A stretch of 34,919 bases of DNA from JAZDLR01 sp964540995. Lineage in GTDB: Bacteria > Patescibacteriota > Patescibacteriia > UBA1558 > 2-01-FULL-52-15. Shown one piece after another: positions 13,398 to 22,110 of the stretch. The notes beneath the pieces are model-generated. The model was not told the origin of the DNA and did not search any database. It saw only the letters and a program-made list of their open reading frames with translations. The position numbers and the translations under genes are program-made. The stretch lies in the NCBI GenBank assembly GCA_964540995.1, contig CAZIOU010000012.1, positions 1-34,919 on the forward strand. The letters are read 5' to 3'. Position 1 is the stretch's first letter, and each line of letters opens with the position of its first letter.

Positions 13398-16300
13398 ATG
13401 GACTTCACTCACTTACACGTTCACTCACACTATAGTTTGCTCGACGGTCTCGGTAAGATCGACCAGCTCGTCAATCAGGCCAAAGATTTGGGCATGACAG
13501 CTTTGGCTTTGACTGACCACGGCGTCATGTATGGAGCTATCGAGTTCTATCAGAAATGTCAGAAAGCTGGCATCAAGCCTATCATTGGTATGGAAGCTTA
13601 TCTGAGCAACGAGTTGATCACCGACCAGCCAAGCAAAGAACGACCGTATCACCTGACACTACTGGCTAAGAACAAAACTGGTTACAAAAACCTCTTGCAA
13701 CTTACTTCGATTGCCCATCTCCAAGGCTTCTACTATAAACCACGCATTGACTGGTCGCTGCTAGAGAAGTATTCCGAGGGCATCATCGCCTTGTCAGGCT
13801 GTCTCAATGGACCGATCGCTAAGCATTTGGCTCAAGGCGACCACAAAACAGCCGAAGCCAATCTGCAACGACTGATGGCTATCTTCGGGCCAGATAATTT
13901 CTATCTCGAATTACAGAACCGTGTCTCTATCCCCGAGCAGAGCTTGGTCAATGGTGAACTCATCAAGTTGGGAAAGAAACATTCATTACCCCTAGTCGCC
14001 ACCAACGATGTTCATTATGTCCGTTCCGAAGACTCGTTGGCTCACGATATTCTCATCTGTCTCCAAACCAAGGTGAAAATTACTGACAAAGATCGCCTGA
14101 GTTATATTGGCGAAGATTATTCTTTGCTTTCGGCCAACGACATGGCAGCCAATTTCAGCGAGATACCAGAAGCTATCAGTAATACCATGGTCATCGCCGA
14201 ACGCTGTAATCTAGAGATTGAGTTGGGCAAAATCAATTTGCCTCAATTTGATGTACCCAATGGCTTAACGGCCGAGGAATATCTACGCCAGCTGGCCTAC
14301 GAAGGCCTACCTCGTCGCTACCAAACGACCTATGAAGCAGCGCCCCAAGAACTCAAAGATCGACTTGATTATGAATTAGATATTATTTCCAAAACTGGCT
14401 TTGCTGCCTACTTCTTGATCGTGCAAGACTTCGTCAATTGGGCCAAACAAAATGGTATCGTCACGGGACCAGGTCGCGGTAGCGCTGCCGGTAGTATTGT
14501 TTCCTACTTACTCAATATTACCAACGTTGATCCGATCACGTACAAATTGTTGTTCGAACGTTTCCTCAATCCCGAGCGTGTCTCCATGCCTGATATTGAT
14601 ATGGATTTCGCTGACGCTCGTCGAGCTGATGTCTTGCATTATGTTGAAGGTAAATATGGTCATGATCGTGTGGCCCAGATCATCACCTTCGGTACCATGG
14701 CGGCCCGGGCTGCTATCCGTGACGTTGGTCGGGTACTCAATTATGGCTATGGCTACTGCGATCGCATCGCCAAGATGATCCCGCTGATGAGCAATCTTAC
14801 CGACGCCCTGGACAAAGTCAAAGAACTACAAGAAGTCTACGCTGAAGACGAACAAGCCAGACGCTTGATCGATGCTGCCAAACAATTGGAAGGTGTAGCA
14901 CGTCACGCTTCAACCCACGCCTGCGCAGTGCTGATTACCAAAGAAGCGCTGGTCAATAACGTACCGCTGCAACTCTCCAGCTCTGACGATACCGCCATCA
15001 TCTCTCAGTACTCGATGCATCCCGTCGAAGATCTGGGCTTATTGAAGATGGATTTCTTGGGACTGAAAAATCTCACCATTTTAGAAAACGCTCTTAATAT
15101 CATTCGCGCTACTACCGGCCACGATATCAAGCTTGATGCCATTCCGCTCGATGACAAAGCCACTTTTCAACTCTTTCAACGTGGCGAGACGCGCGGCATC
15201 TTCCAGATGGAATCCAGTGGCATGACGCGCTATCTCAAGAAGCTTAAACCCAGTTCGATCGAAGATATTATTGCTATGATCTCGCTCTATCGTCCTGGTC
15301 CAATGGAATTCATCGACGAATATATCGGTGGCAAACACGGAACCAAGAAAATCACCTACCTCCATCCCGAGTTAGAGCCCATCCTGGCCAATACCTACGG
15401 CATCGCTGTCTATCAAGAACAGATTATGGAAATCGCTCGTAAGCTGGCTGGCTTTAGCTATGGGCAAGCCGACATCTTGCGCAAAGCTGTAGGTAAGAAG
15501 ATTAAGAAATTACTTGACGAGCAAGAAGAATTGATGGTCAAAGGTATGGTGGGCAATAATATTCCGGCTGAAACAGCCAAAAAGATCTGGGATTTCATCG
15601 TGCCTTTTGCTCGCTATGGTTTCAACCGTTCACACGCCGCTTCCTATGCCATGATTTCCTTCCACACCGCTTTCTTGAAAGCCCATTTCCCCGCCCAATT
15701 CATGGCTGCCCTGCTCACAGCTGACCTCAATGACATTGAAACCGTCGCCAAAGAAGTAGCTGACTGCTCGGCCATGGGTCTGACCGTCTTGGCACCGGAT
15801 GTTAACGAGAGCTTCACTACCTTTTCGGTAGTCATGAATCCTGACAATCCCAAAGAGCGACCGACGACCATTCGCTTCGGGTTAAGCGCTATCAAGAACG
15901 TGGGGGAACATATCAGCCGAGCTATCGTCAAAGAACGCAAAGCCAACGGTGCATTTAAAAACCTCGAAGACTTCCTCCAACGGATTACTGACAAAGATTT
16001 GAATAAGAAATCACTCGAGAGCCTGATCAAGGCTGGAGCTTTCGATGCTCATGGTGAACGCGGTCAAATGTTAGCCAATCTCGATACACTCTTATCATTT
16101 AACAAGAAGAGCCAGAACGACAGCAAAATCGGCATTACCAATCTTTTCGCCGATCTGCCGATCAAAGTAGCGCAACATCTCAAGCTAGAAACGGCATCGC
16201 CGACTGACAATTGGCAACGACTCGCCTGGGAGAAAGAACTCCTCGGCCTCTATATTAGTGATCATCCCTTTAAACCCTATCTCGTCTGGCTCAAAGGCTC

Positions 16301-16850
16301 GATCACGCCATTACGAGAATTGAAACGCCACGACGGTGAGACCTTAACTGTCGCTGGTGTTGTTACTAACGTGCATAAAGTAATTACCAAAGCTGGCGAC
16401 CCAATGCTCTTCGTAACCATTGAAGATAGCACTGCTTCACCAGAAGTAATTATCTTCCCCAAATTATTACAGACCACCTCGCTTATCTGGCGCCCCAGCG
16501 CCTTAGTCATGGTCAAAGGCAAGGTCTCGGACAAAGACGGCTCGCCCAAGATTATTGCCGACAGCGTCTCTGAGCTGACCGATGAGACGATGAAACGCTA
16601 TCAGAAATCGGCGCTGCGTGATTATCGACTATGGCTTACTCTGCCAGCCGGATTTGCCAAAGATAATTTGCCTACTATTAAAGAGCTGTGTGACAAACAT
16701 CAGGGCCCTATCCCTGTCTATCTCGTCATTCAAAACCATGAAGTACGGAAAGTAAAGACGAACTTGCACGTGACGGCCAGTAATGAACTGCAACAAGCGC
16801 TGGAAAAGATACTCGGTGCTGGGTGCTGGGTGCTTGAGGAACGGGAATAA
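13398..16850 (+). CDS. dnaE: DNA polymerase III alpha subunit
   Basis: A 1150-residue replicative polymerase of the DnaE class. It has an N-terminal PHP domain (HLHVHSHYSLLDG from residue 5, ALTDHG at about 37), polymerase palm aspartates in PDIDMDF (398-404) and KMDFLGL (D552), the RSHAASYAMISF motif in the fingers, a helix-hairpin-helix region and a C-terminal OB fold (LTVAGVVTNVHKV). Length matches the family. The transcript looks leaderless. The final residues, LGAGCWVLEERE, are encoded by GGTGCTGGGTGCTGGGTGC, a copy of the intergenic heptad repeat. The native C-terminus therefore seems to have been replaced or extended by the repeat. No clamp-binding motif is obvious at the very end. Confidence 0.97.
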   Translation: MDFTHLHVHSHYSLLDGLGKIDQLVNQAKDLGMTALALTDHGVMYGAIEFYQKCQKAGIKPIIGMEAYLSNELITDQPSKERPYHLTLLAKNKTGYKNLLQLTSIAHLQGFYYKPRIDWSLLEKYSEGIIALSGCLNGPIAKHLAQGDHKTAEANLQRLMAIFGPDNFYLELQNRVSIPEQSLVNGELIKLGKKHSLPLVATNDVHYVRSEDSLAHDILICLQTKVKITDKDRLSYIGEDYSLLSANDMAANFSEIPEAISNTMVIAERCNLEIELGKINLPQFDVPNGLTAEEYLRQLAYEGLPRRYQTTYEAAPQELKDRLDYELDIISKTGFAAYFLIVQDFVNWAKQNGIVTGPGRGSAAGSIVSYLLNITNVDPITYKLLFERFLNPERVSMPDIDMDFADARRADVLHYVEGKYGHDRVAQIITFGTMAARAAIRDVGRVLNYGYGYCDRIAKMIPLMSNLTDALDKVKELQEVYAEDEQARRLIDAAKQLEGVARHASTHACAVLITKEALVNNVPLQLSSSDDTAIISQYSMHPVEDLGLLKMDFLGLKNLTILENALNIIRATTGHDIKLDAIPLDDKATFQLFQRGETRGIFQMESSGMTRYLKKLKPSSIEDIIAMISLYRPGPMEFIDEYIGGKHGTKKITYLHPELEPILANTYGIAVYQEQIMEIARKLAGFSYGQADILRKAVGKKIKKLLDEQEELMVKGMVGNNIPAETAKKIWDFIVPFARYGFNRSHAASYAMISFHTAFLKAHFPAQFMAALLTADLNDIETVAKEVADCSAMGLTVLAPDVNESFTTFSVVMNPDNPKERPTTIRFGLSAIKNVGEHISRAIVKERKANGAFKNLEDFLQRITDKDLNKKSLESLIKAGAFDAHGERGQMLANLDTLLSFNKKSQNDSKIGITNLFADLPIKVAQHLKLETASPTDNWQRLAWEKELLGLYISDHPFKPYLVWLKGSITPLRELKRHDGETLTVAGVVTNVHKVITKAGDPMLFVTIEDSTASPEVIIFPKLLQTTSLIWRPSALVMVKGKVSDKDGSPKIIADSVSELTDETMKRYQKSALRDYRLWLTLPAGFAKDNLPTIKELCDKHQGPIPVYLVIQNHEVRKVKTNLHVTASNELQQALEKILGAGCWVLEERE
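16811..16840 (+). repeat. Heptad repeat encoding the DnaE C-terminus
   Basis: ACTCGGTGCTGGGTGCTGGG is followed by TGCTTGAGG in 7-bp steps. The sequence is translated in frame as the last residues of DnaE. Confidence 0.75.
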
Positions 16851-16890
16851 GTAACGTTATTATTAGCAATACTAGGTGCTTATCTGGTTA

Positions 16891-16921
16891 ATAAAAAAGC
16901 TACGGAACTTTTCCGTAGCTT
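16891..16921 (-). terminator. Terminator of the 16947-17171 gene
   Basis: A perfect 11-bp stem, AAGCTACGGAA (16897-16907) and TTCCGTAGCTT (16911-16921), is followed on the minus strand by TTTTTTATTAA. On the plus strand it has no T run after it, but the stem may also affect dnaE mRNA. Confidence 0.85.
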
Positions 16922-16946
16922 GCCTTACATCCGAAAGGACTTATCA

Positions 16947-17171
16947 TTAGCCTTGTGTCACTCTCCACTCATTCATCAGCTCATCGAGTCGCAAACGCAG
17001 CGCCGCAATACGCTTGACATCTTCCACTGATGGCGGATGGGTTACCTCGTTTTCCGCATTGGCAATTTCCTGCTCCAGTCGCGCTATCGAAGGCGGGCGT
17101 TCACCATGTTCTGCCAGATCAATGACACGACGTACACGCGAAGCGTTTACCCGTTTGCGAGTGATGGACAT
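16947..17171 (-). CDS. Small helical hypothetical protein, 74 aa
   Basis: A 74-residue charged protein with two predicted helices (about 27-43 and 48-70), the second with a leucine-rich repeat of hydrophobic positions (RIAALRLRLDELMNEW), suggesting a helical hairpin or coiled coil. The N-terminus is basic (SITRKRVNASRVRR). It is a stand-alone gene with a consensus promoter (17250-17222), an AAAGGAG Shine-Dalgarno 8 nt before the ATG and a perfect terminator. It resembles the 9235-9510 unit in style. No family is recognised. Confidence 0.7.
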   Translation of the reverse strand: MSITRKRVNASRVRRVIDLAEHGERPPSIARLEQEIANAENEVTHPPSVEDVKRIAALRLRLDELMNEWRVTQG

Positions 17172-17221
17172 AGCATCTCTCCTTTCACAACTGGTCGAGA
17201 GTCAAGGAACGTAATGCCTCA

Positions 17222-17250
17222 TATGTACACCGAAACTACTATTTTGTCAA
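17222..17250 (-). promoter_or_regulatory. Promoter of the 16947-17171 gene
   Basis: On the minus strand there is a consensus TTGACA (17250-17245), a 17-bp spacer and TACATA (17227-17222). The leader is about 44 nt and contains the Shine-Dalgarno. Confidence 0.65.
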
Positions 17251-17262
17251 TCAGTTATTTCG

Positions 17263-17292
17263 TGGACAATAACGCTACCTTTAGCCTATAAT
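17263..17292 (+). promoter_or_regulatory. Promoter of the 17299 gene (leaderless)
   Basis: TGGACA (17263-17268), an 18-bp spacer and the consensus TATAAT (17287-17292). The expected +1 is the A of the ATG at 17299. Confidence 0.75.
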
Positions 17293-17298
17293 AAGCCT

Positions 17299-18414
17299 AT
17301 GAACTTACGAGGAAATCTCTATAGTCGCATCGCCACGGTTTTCATGATCATCACGATTGCCGTGATTGGCTTTATTGTCCATATTACGCTGGCCACCGCC
17401 ACTATTCATGTACCGGCTAAAGAAGAGAACTTCGTCGTGGAAGCACCGGTTCAAATCGCCAAAGAAGCCGGTCCTGAAACGTTGTACGGTGAAACAGTTT
17501 CTGTCGATCTGGAACAACAGCAGATCTTTCCTGTCTCCGGTAAATTGGTGACCAGTGACAGTGCGGTTATCAATGTTACGCTACGCAACACAACCACCAA
17601 ACCCCAACCTCTGGTCAAAACAACTCGTCTGATGAGTAGCGATGGTAAAATATTTCGCTTAACCGATAGCGTAAGCGTGCCCGCCAATGGCACTGTCGGC
17701 GCCACGGCCTTAGCCGATAAACCAGGCCAAGAGTATCAAGTACCAGCTGGTAAATTTACTATCCCTGGATTAGCAGCTAGTCTCCAAGATCAAATCTACG
17801 GTCAGACTGACAAACCATCATCTTTTGAACTTCCTGAAGCTCTCACCTTATCGGCGACCGATATCGATCAAGCTCGCAGTGCCTTACTCGAAACGATGAA
17901 GAAAGCAGCCGTGGAACAGATCAAAGCCAAATTAACCTCATCACTCGACGTAGTACCCGAACATATCGCAGCCACTGTCATCAGCGAACAGACCGATCCT
18001 GCTCTCGGCACCAAGACACAACAGTTCACCTACCAGGTTAAGGCCACCTTCGCCATCATGGTATTTGATCATGACCAGCTCGTAACTCTAGCCAAAACAA
18101 AACTGAAAGATAAACTACCGTCTAATGCCAGTCTGGTACAGATTAAGACTGACAGTTTCGCTTATACCCTTAGTGATTTCACTACTTCGACTGCTTCTGC
18201 CATTGCCAAAGTACATCTCGAAGCTACTATCGCTACCAGTGAAGTAGGCAAAGATCTGATTAACCCCAGCGCTGTCGCTGGCAAAACGCCGGATGAAGCT
18301 CGTGACTATTTCCAACAACAGGGTTTGCCCAATGTAACAATTAGCCTCTCACCGTTCTGGGTGCGACACATTCCCCGATTGACTGATCATATTAAGATTG
18401 AGTTGGGAAAGTAA
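17299..18414 (+). CDS. Membrane-anchored baseplate-J-like protein, 371 aa
   Basis: A 371-residue protein with one N-terminal membrane helix (about 12-35) and a long exported beta-rich region. The segment around residues 120-160 (VPANGTVGATALADKPGQEYQVPAGKFTIPG) resembles the baseplate J/gp47-like pattern in which a VPA-type module is followed by another. Similar single-TM proteins are common in Parcubacteria, but their role is unknown. The C-terminal third is a separate alpha/beta module ending in HIKIELGK. The gene is leaderless with a consensus -10. It converges on the surface operon, and the two share a bidirectional terminator. Phage origin is not implied by the fold alone. Confidence 0.65.
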   Translation: MNLRGNLYSRIATVFMIITIAVIGFIVHITLATATIHVPAKEENFVVEAPVQIAKEAGPETLYGETVSVDLEQQQIFPVSGKLVTSDSAVINVTLRNTTTKPQPLVKTTRLMSSDGKIFRLTDSVSVPANGTVGATALADKPGQEYQVPAGKFTIPGLAASLQDQIYGQTDKPSSFELPEALTLSATDIDQARSALLETMKKAAVEQIKAKLTSSLDVVPEHIAATVISEQTDPALGTKTQQFTYQVKATFAIMVFDHDQLVTLAKTKLKDKLPSNASLVQIKTDSFAYTLSDFTTSTASAIAKVHLEATIATSEVGKDLINPSAVAGKTPDEARDYFQQQGLPNVTISLSPFWVRHIPRLTDHIKIELGK

Positions 18415-18418
18415 CGCA

Positions 18419-18572
18419 ACGGTACTGGGTACTCGGTGCTTGGTACTATCAGCTCGTTACTCGTTCAATGCTAAATGCTATCCGGAATCCGGATAGCATT
18501 TTCGAGTACCTAGTAGCGGGTCCCAAATTCTTCTCTTCCAAGTCCCGAGTTACGAGCCCCGAGTACCGCATG
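18419..18572. repeat. GGTACTC-type heptad repeat tract
   Basis: About 150 bp lies between convergent genes. The left part reads GGTACTGGGTACTCGGTGC and the right part is in the opposite sense (GAGTTACGAGCCCCGAGTAC). The core at 18526-18546, beginning AATTCTTCTCTTCC, matches 12655-12675 in reverse complement at 20 of 21 bases. A terminator hairpin is embedded at 18473-18502. Confidence 0.85.
18473..18502. terminator. Bidirectional terminator between convergent genes
   Basis: A perfect 13-bp stem, AAATGCTATCCGG (18473-18485) and CCGGATAGCATTT (18489-18501), has an AAT loop and an added T. It is embedded in the heptad repeat tract and can serve both the 17299 gene and the surface operon. Confidence 0.85.
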
Positions 18573-18574
18573 CC

Positions 18575-20296
18575 TTATTCAATCTCCTCTAACTTGGTCT
18601 CGACCATGCGTTCGGCTGCTACCAGATCATCTTTGAGTTGTAATAATATACGCACCTCTTCTGGTGTCAGTGGACGTTGACTCTGGGTTCTCTCTAATAA
18701 TTCAATGTTCTCACGTAAATGACCGTGCAATCCGTCAAATACTGAATGAATATAACTCTCCGTCGCCCGTACATTCTTATGTACTCGTTTACGGTAACGT
18801 ACCAGACGATACCAGAGACCCCAGATTATACCGAGTATTACCGCCAGCAAGCCAATAATAGCAAATACATTGGTCACATAGTAGTTAACTGCTGTCGATC
18901 CTACCGGCAGAAGCGTGCGCTCTTTAGAAATAATTGTCAGAGGCTCGCTAGCGGCTGTCTGACGACCATCAGTATATTGAGCTGTCACTTTGACCGTATA
19001 GGTACCTGGTGTCAACGTTGAAGGCCATTGTAGGCTAAAATAACCAAATTTCACGCTTCGTGTAGTCTCGCTCGTAGTCTGTCCAGCGGGATTGGTGAGC
19101 AATACGGTAACTTGCGTCTCTGGATAGGTATAGCCTTCGATAGTAAACCTATCCACATTGGCCATTATTTCACTGGGATATTTACTGATGCTCGGCGCTT
19201 CTAGTCCTTTAACGATAAAGGTTTCTTGAGCCTCACTATAATTACCAGCCAAATCATAAGCGCGCACCTTGATCGTATGGGTGCCTGGATCTTGCTCAAC
19301 GATGTTGTAGGGTCCTTGTTTGACCTCATCAACGGTTACACGCTGACTAACACCATCGATAGTTACTTCATAATAGGCAATACCCGACATATCATCGGCC
19401 GAAGCAACAATTACACTCGGGCGATTATCTTCTGATTCCTTACCACGAGGAAATTGGATAGTGACGGGAGTTGGATACTTGGTATCGATCAGGAAACGGT
19501 AATGCGTAGTGGCACCCCAGGTGCCCTGCTTGGTTCTAAATTTGAGATGCAAGTAATGAGCACCATCGGCGTATTTGTCCAGCTGCCATTCGGTTTTAAT
19601 AGTTTGCGCTTTGCTCGGAGGTACAGTATCCGCCTTGTCATCTACCACCAGTGACATAGCGTCGATGGTACTCGGCACTGTCCAAGCAAATTTGACGGTA
19701 GACAGATTATACCAACTCGACTGACTAAGGTGAGTCGACGACGTTATTACGGGAGTGGTAGGCTCGATAGTCTTTTTCTCTCCCACCGGTGGCGGTGGCG
19801 CAGCTGGATCGGTTAGTGTCAACTTGGAGCCGCTCACACCCGTCAATATATTGGTTCCTTTGCCGTCATTGGCCAAGACCGCAGCGCTTGTAAGTCCTAG
19901 CGAAGCCGCTGAACGCGCTTTGACCTTGAAAGTAATGGTAATGATCTTGCCGTTGGATCCTGTGAATCCAGGGTTCAGCACGATGCCTTCGAAATTAACA
20001 GTTCCTCCGGCATTAGAGAAAGACGGTTCCTGCACCCACAGGTTGAGTATCGATCCTGTTTTGGAGATACTACTGACTTCTAGCGAAGCCGTAGGAAAAG
20101 TGACAACACCCGACACAGAGTTCATCGCCCGATCAGCACTCGATACCGAGACCGTGACAGCAAATGTCTGATTAACTGCATAACTACCAGAGCCAGGGCT
20201 AAGCTGCAACGACGCAGCTCGAACGACAGAAACACGAGCTAACATGACGATAGCTACGATGATGAATATTTTGCAAAAGCGTGAGAAATTATGCAT
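18575..20296 (-). CDS. Membrane-anchored cohesin-like surface protein, 573 aa
   Basis: The last gene of the surface operon. It has a signal peptide (about 1-28, VVRAAS), a cohesin-like beta-sandwich (about 29-165, beginning LQLSPGSGSYAVNQTFAV), two or three Ig-like domains (about 185-460) and one membrane helix (about 478-505, IIGLLAVILGIIWGLWY). A 65-residue cytoplasmic basic/coiled-coil tail follows (RYRKRVHKNVRATESYIH onwards). The cohesin-like domain shares the NDGKGT turn with the upstream protein and could bind dockerin modules such as that in the 21172-22107 protein. Its start overlaps the upstream gene by 8 nt. The cytosolic coiled coil is unusual for an envelope anchor and might contact internal partners. 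Confidence 0.8.
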   Translation of the reverse strand: MHNFSRFCKIFIIVAIVMLARVSVVRAASLQLSPGSGSYAVNQTFAVTVSVSSADRAMNSVSGVVTFPTASLEVSSISKTGSILNLWVQEPSFSNAGGTVNFEGIVLNPGFTGSNGKIITITFKVKARSAASLGLTSAAVLANDGKGTNILTGVSGSKLTLTDPAAPPPPVGEKKTIEPTTPVITSSTHLSQSSWYNLSTVKFAWTVPSTIDAMSLVVDDKADTVPPSKAQTIKTEWQLDKYADGAHYLHLKFRTKQGTWGATTHYRFLIDTKYPTPVTIQFPRGKESEDNRPSVIVASADDMSGIAYYEVTIDGVSQRVTVDEVKQGPYNIVEQDPGTHTIKVRAYDLAGNYSEAQETFIVKGLEAPSISKYPSEIMANVDRFTIEGYTYPETQVTVLLTNPAGQTTSETTRSVKFGYFSLQWPSTLTPGTYTVKVTAQYTDGRQTAASEPLTIISKERTLLPVGSTAVNYYVTNVFAIIGLLAVILGIIWGLWYRLVRYRKRVHKNVRATESYIHSVFDGLHGHLRENIELLERTQSQRPLTPEEVRILLQLKDDLVAAERMVETKLEEIE

Positions 20297-21170
20297 GGTG
20301 TCGACGTCGATAAGCGAAAAATAATGCCAGCGCTACAAACACTATAAGTATAATATAGATTCTGAAATCAGAATACCAGGAAGGCGCATGTAAAGGTGCT
20401 ATAATCTCCTGTCGCACATTACCTTCGTGGTCAAAAGCACGAACATAGATCGAACTGGTGAGTGATTGATCCTGCAAACGGTAAGGCGATTCGACCCGTT
20501 GCCACTTCTTGGGGTCTAGATATCCAGTTCGGCTTTCTTGTATCTCCCAATAATCCATGCCTGATGATTTGTCCTGCGTGGTAAAAGCTACGAACCAATC
20601 GTTATTGAACATATAGTGATTACGTCCAATCTCTGGTTTAAATGATTCCGGCGCTTCTCGATCGTCACTATAGGGAACCGCCGTAGACGGTGAGATGGTA
20701 ATATCACCATTGACCGACAAAGTCAGCGCGGTAGAAGCCAGAGTCAATTGAGTACCTTTACCGTCATTGGAAAGGGCCTTGGTGCTTATCGTCTGCCAAA
20801 TAGAGTCTCCGGCGGTATCACCTTGCACCAAGACAGCGAACAGGGCTCCTTGCTTACCGTGATAACCGCCGGGGATTATTCCCGAGAAGCGTATGCTATT
20901 ACCGACAATTTTGGGGTATTCCAGCCAATAGCTGACCAGCGAATTACTATCGACAACGGATAATAATTTCAGACTACTACCAGTGACAGTAATCGTACCC
21001 TCGATAGCATTGATATCTTGACCTTCAGAGTCTAGTATCAGCGTTACCACCTGCTTCTGTTGCAAGGCAATCGTGGCAGCATCACTGGCAAATCGTAGAC
21101 TGGTGGCTGTCACCATTCCCGGCAGAAGGCAGATACTTATCATGAATAAAACAATAGTAATCTTTCTCAT
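20289..21170 (-). CDS. Membrane-anchored cohesin-like protein, 293 aa
   Basis: A 293-residue protein with a signal peptide (about 1-22), a cohesin-like domain (about 24-150) that includes ALSNDGKGTQL, an Ig-like or linker region with EIGRNHYMFNNDWFVAFTTQ and YWEIQESRTGY, and a C-terminal membrane helix (about 267-287) with a short basic tail (YRRRHHA). It is a smaller relative of the 573-aa protein encoded next to it. It starts 1 nt after the dockerin-protein gene and overlaps the next gene, which suggests tight co-expression. The likely role is a surface receptor for dockerin-bearing proteins. Confidence 0.8.
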   Translation of the reverse strand: MRKITIVLFMISICLLPGMVTATSLRFASDAATIALQQKQVVTLILDSEGQDINAIEGTITVTGSSLKLLSVVDSNSLVSYWLEYPKIVGNSIRFSGIIPGGYHGKQGALFAVLVQGDTAGDSIWQTISTKALSNDGKGTQLTLASTALTLSVNGDITISPSTAVPYSDDREAPESFKPEIGRNHYMFNNDWFVAFTTQDKSSGMDYWEIQESRTGYLDPKKWQRVESPYRLQDQSLTSSIYVRAFDHEGNVRQEIIAPLHAPSWYSDFRIYIILIVFVALALFFAYRRRHHA

Positions 21171-21171
21171 A

Positions 21172-22107
21172 TTATCCAGTCCAATAGTAAGCCATAATAC
21201 TAAAATCTATCAGATCAATCTTGTTATCGCCATTAAGATCGTATTCAGGCGGCGGATCAGGACGTCGATACCAGTAAGCAGCCACCGAAAAATCCACAAT
21301 ATTAATACGATCATCGCCGTTAAAATCTACCTTAGACGCTTCCTTAGGTAAGGGCGCGCTATTCTTACTGCCGACGAGGAAATTCACCGGATTACTCTGA
21401 AAACTAACATCACCACCAATTACCGTGCGTGACTGCGTCGTGTGCTGACCTGTTTCCAAAGGAGCAGTATCAAACTTATAGAGATAAACACCGTTATCAT
21501 CAGAGTTAGCAGTCACCAGATACTCCTGATCGCTATGGATGGCGATACGGACATCGCTCGCAGGAGTAGTCAAACCAAAAATGGTAATAGGGTCACCCTG
21601 CTTAACCTCGCTCTTATCGACGTTGATACTAGGCGATAAGAAAATTCCTGTAATATTGGTAATAGCGCCCGAAGTGATGTACAACGGAAACGAATACAGC
21701 GCCGATCGGTTTCCTTGACCATCCTCTGCTTGCACACCGAAAAGGAAATTACCAGTAGTTAGATTGGTGAGAGCAACATAAAAATTAGCATCAGGACCAG
21801 CGATCGTGGTAACCGCTATTTGTCCGTCTTTGAGTATCGTCACCTTACTAGCTGGATAGGCTCGACCAGAAATCGTCACTGATGTAACAGGTGGCAACAC
21901 TGGACCGACTCCACCGCCCCCGCCTCCTCCCGATGAACCTCCTCCACCACCAGAACAACCGGACGATGGACAAACCGTAGCGGTCAACTCGACCGTACTA
22001 TCAGTTGATACATCAGTAGCATAAACTACTCCCGTCAGCAGGAGTAGCCAAAAAGCTGCTAAAATTATCCTATCCCCACTCTTAAATAACGCGCCAAAAA
22101 AGTTCAT
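21172..22107 (-). CDS. Secreted dockerin-containing protein, 311 aa
   Basis: A 311-residue exported protein with a signal sequence (about 1-30), a Gly/Ser-rich linker (about 50-68), bacterial Ig-like modules (about 75-165 and 170-250) and a C-terminal type I dockerin-like domain (about 258-311). The dockerin shows two calcium-binding loops, DFNGDDRINIVDFSVAAYWY and DLNGDNKIDLIDFSIMAYYW, each with the D-x-N-x-D pattern and a conserved D at position 12. It has no membrane helix beyond the signal. It lies between a DUF916-like gene and two cohesin-like genes, so it probably docks onto those membrane-anchored cohesins. That pairing is an inference from family knowledge. Confidence 0.85.
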   Translation of the reverse strand: MNFFGALFKSGDRIILAAFWLLLLTGVVYATDVSTDSTVELTATVCPSSGCSGGGGGSSGGGGGGGVGPVLPPVTSVTISGRAYPASKVTILKDGQIAVTTIAGPDANFYVALTNLTTGNFLFGVQAEDGQGNRSALYSFPLYITSGAITNITGIFLSPSINVDKSEVKQGDPITIFGLTTPASDVRIAIHSDQEYLVTANSDDNGVYLYKFDTAPLETGQHTTQSRTVIGGDVSFQSNPVNFLVGSKNSAPLPKEASKVDFNGDDRINIVDFSVAAYWYRRPDPPPEYDLNGDNKIDLIDFSIMAYYWTG

Positions 22108-22110
22108 GTA

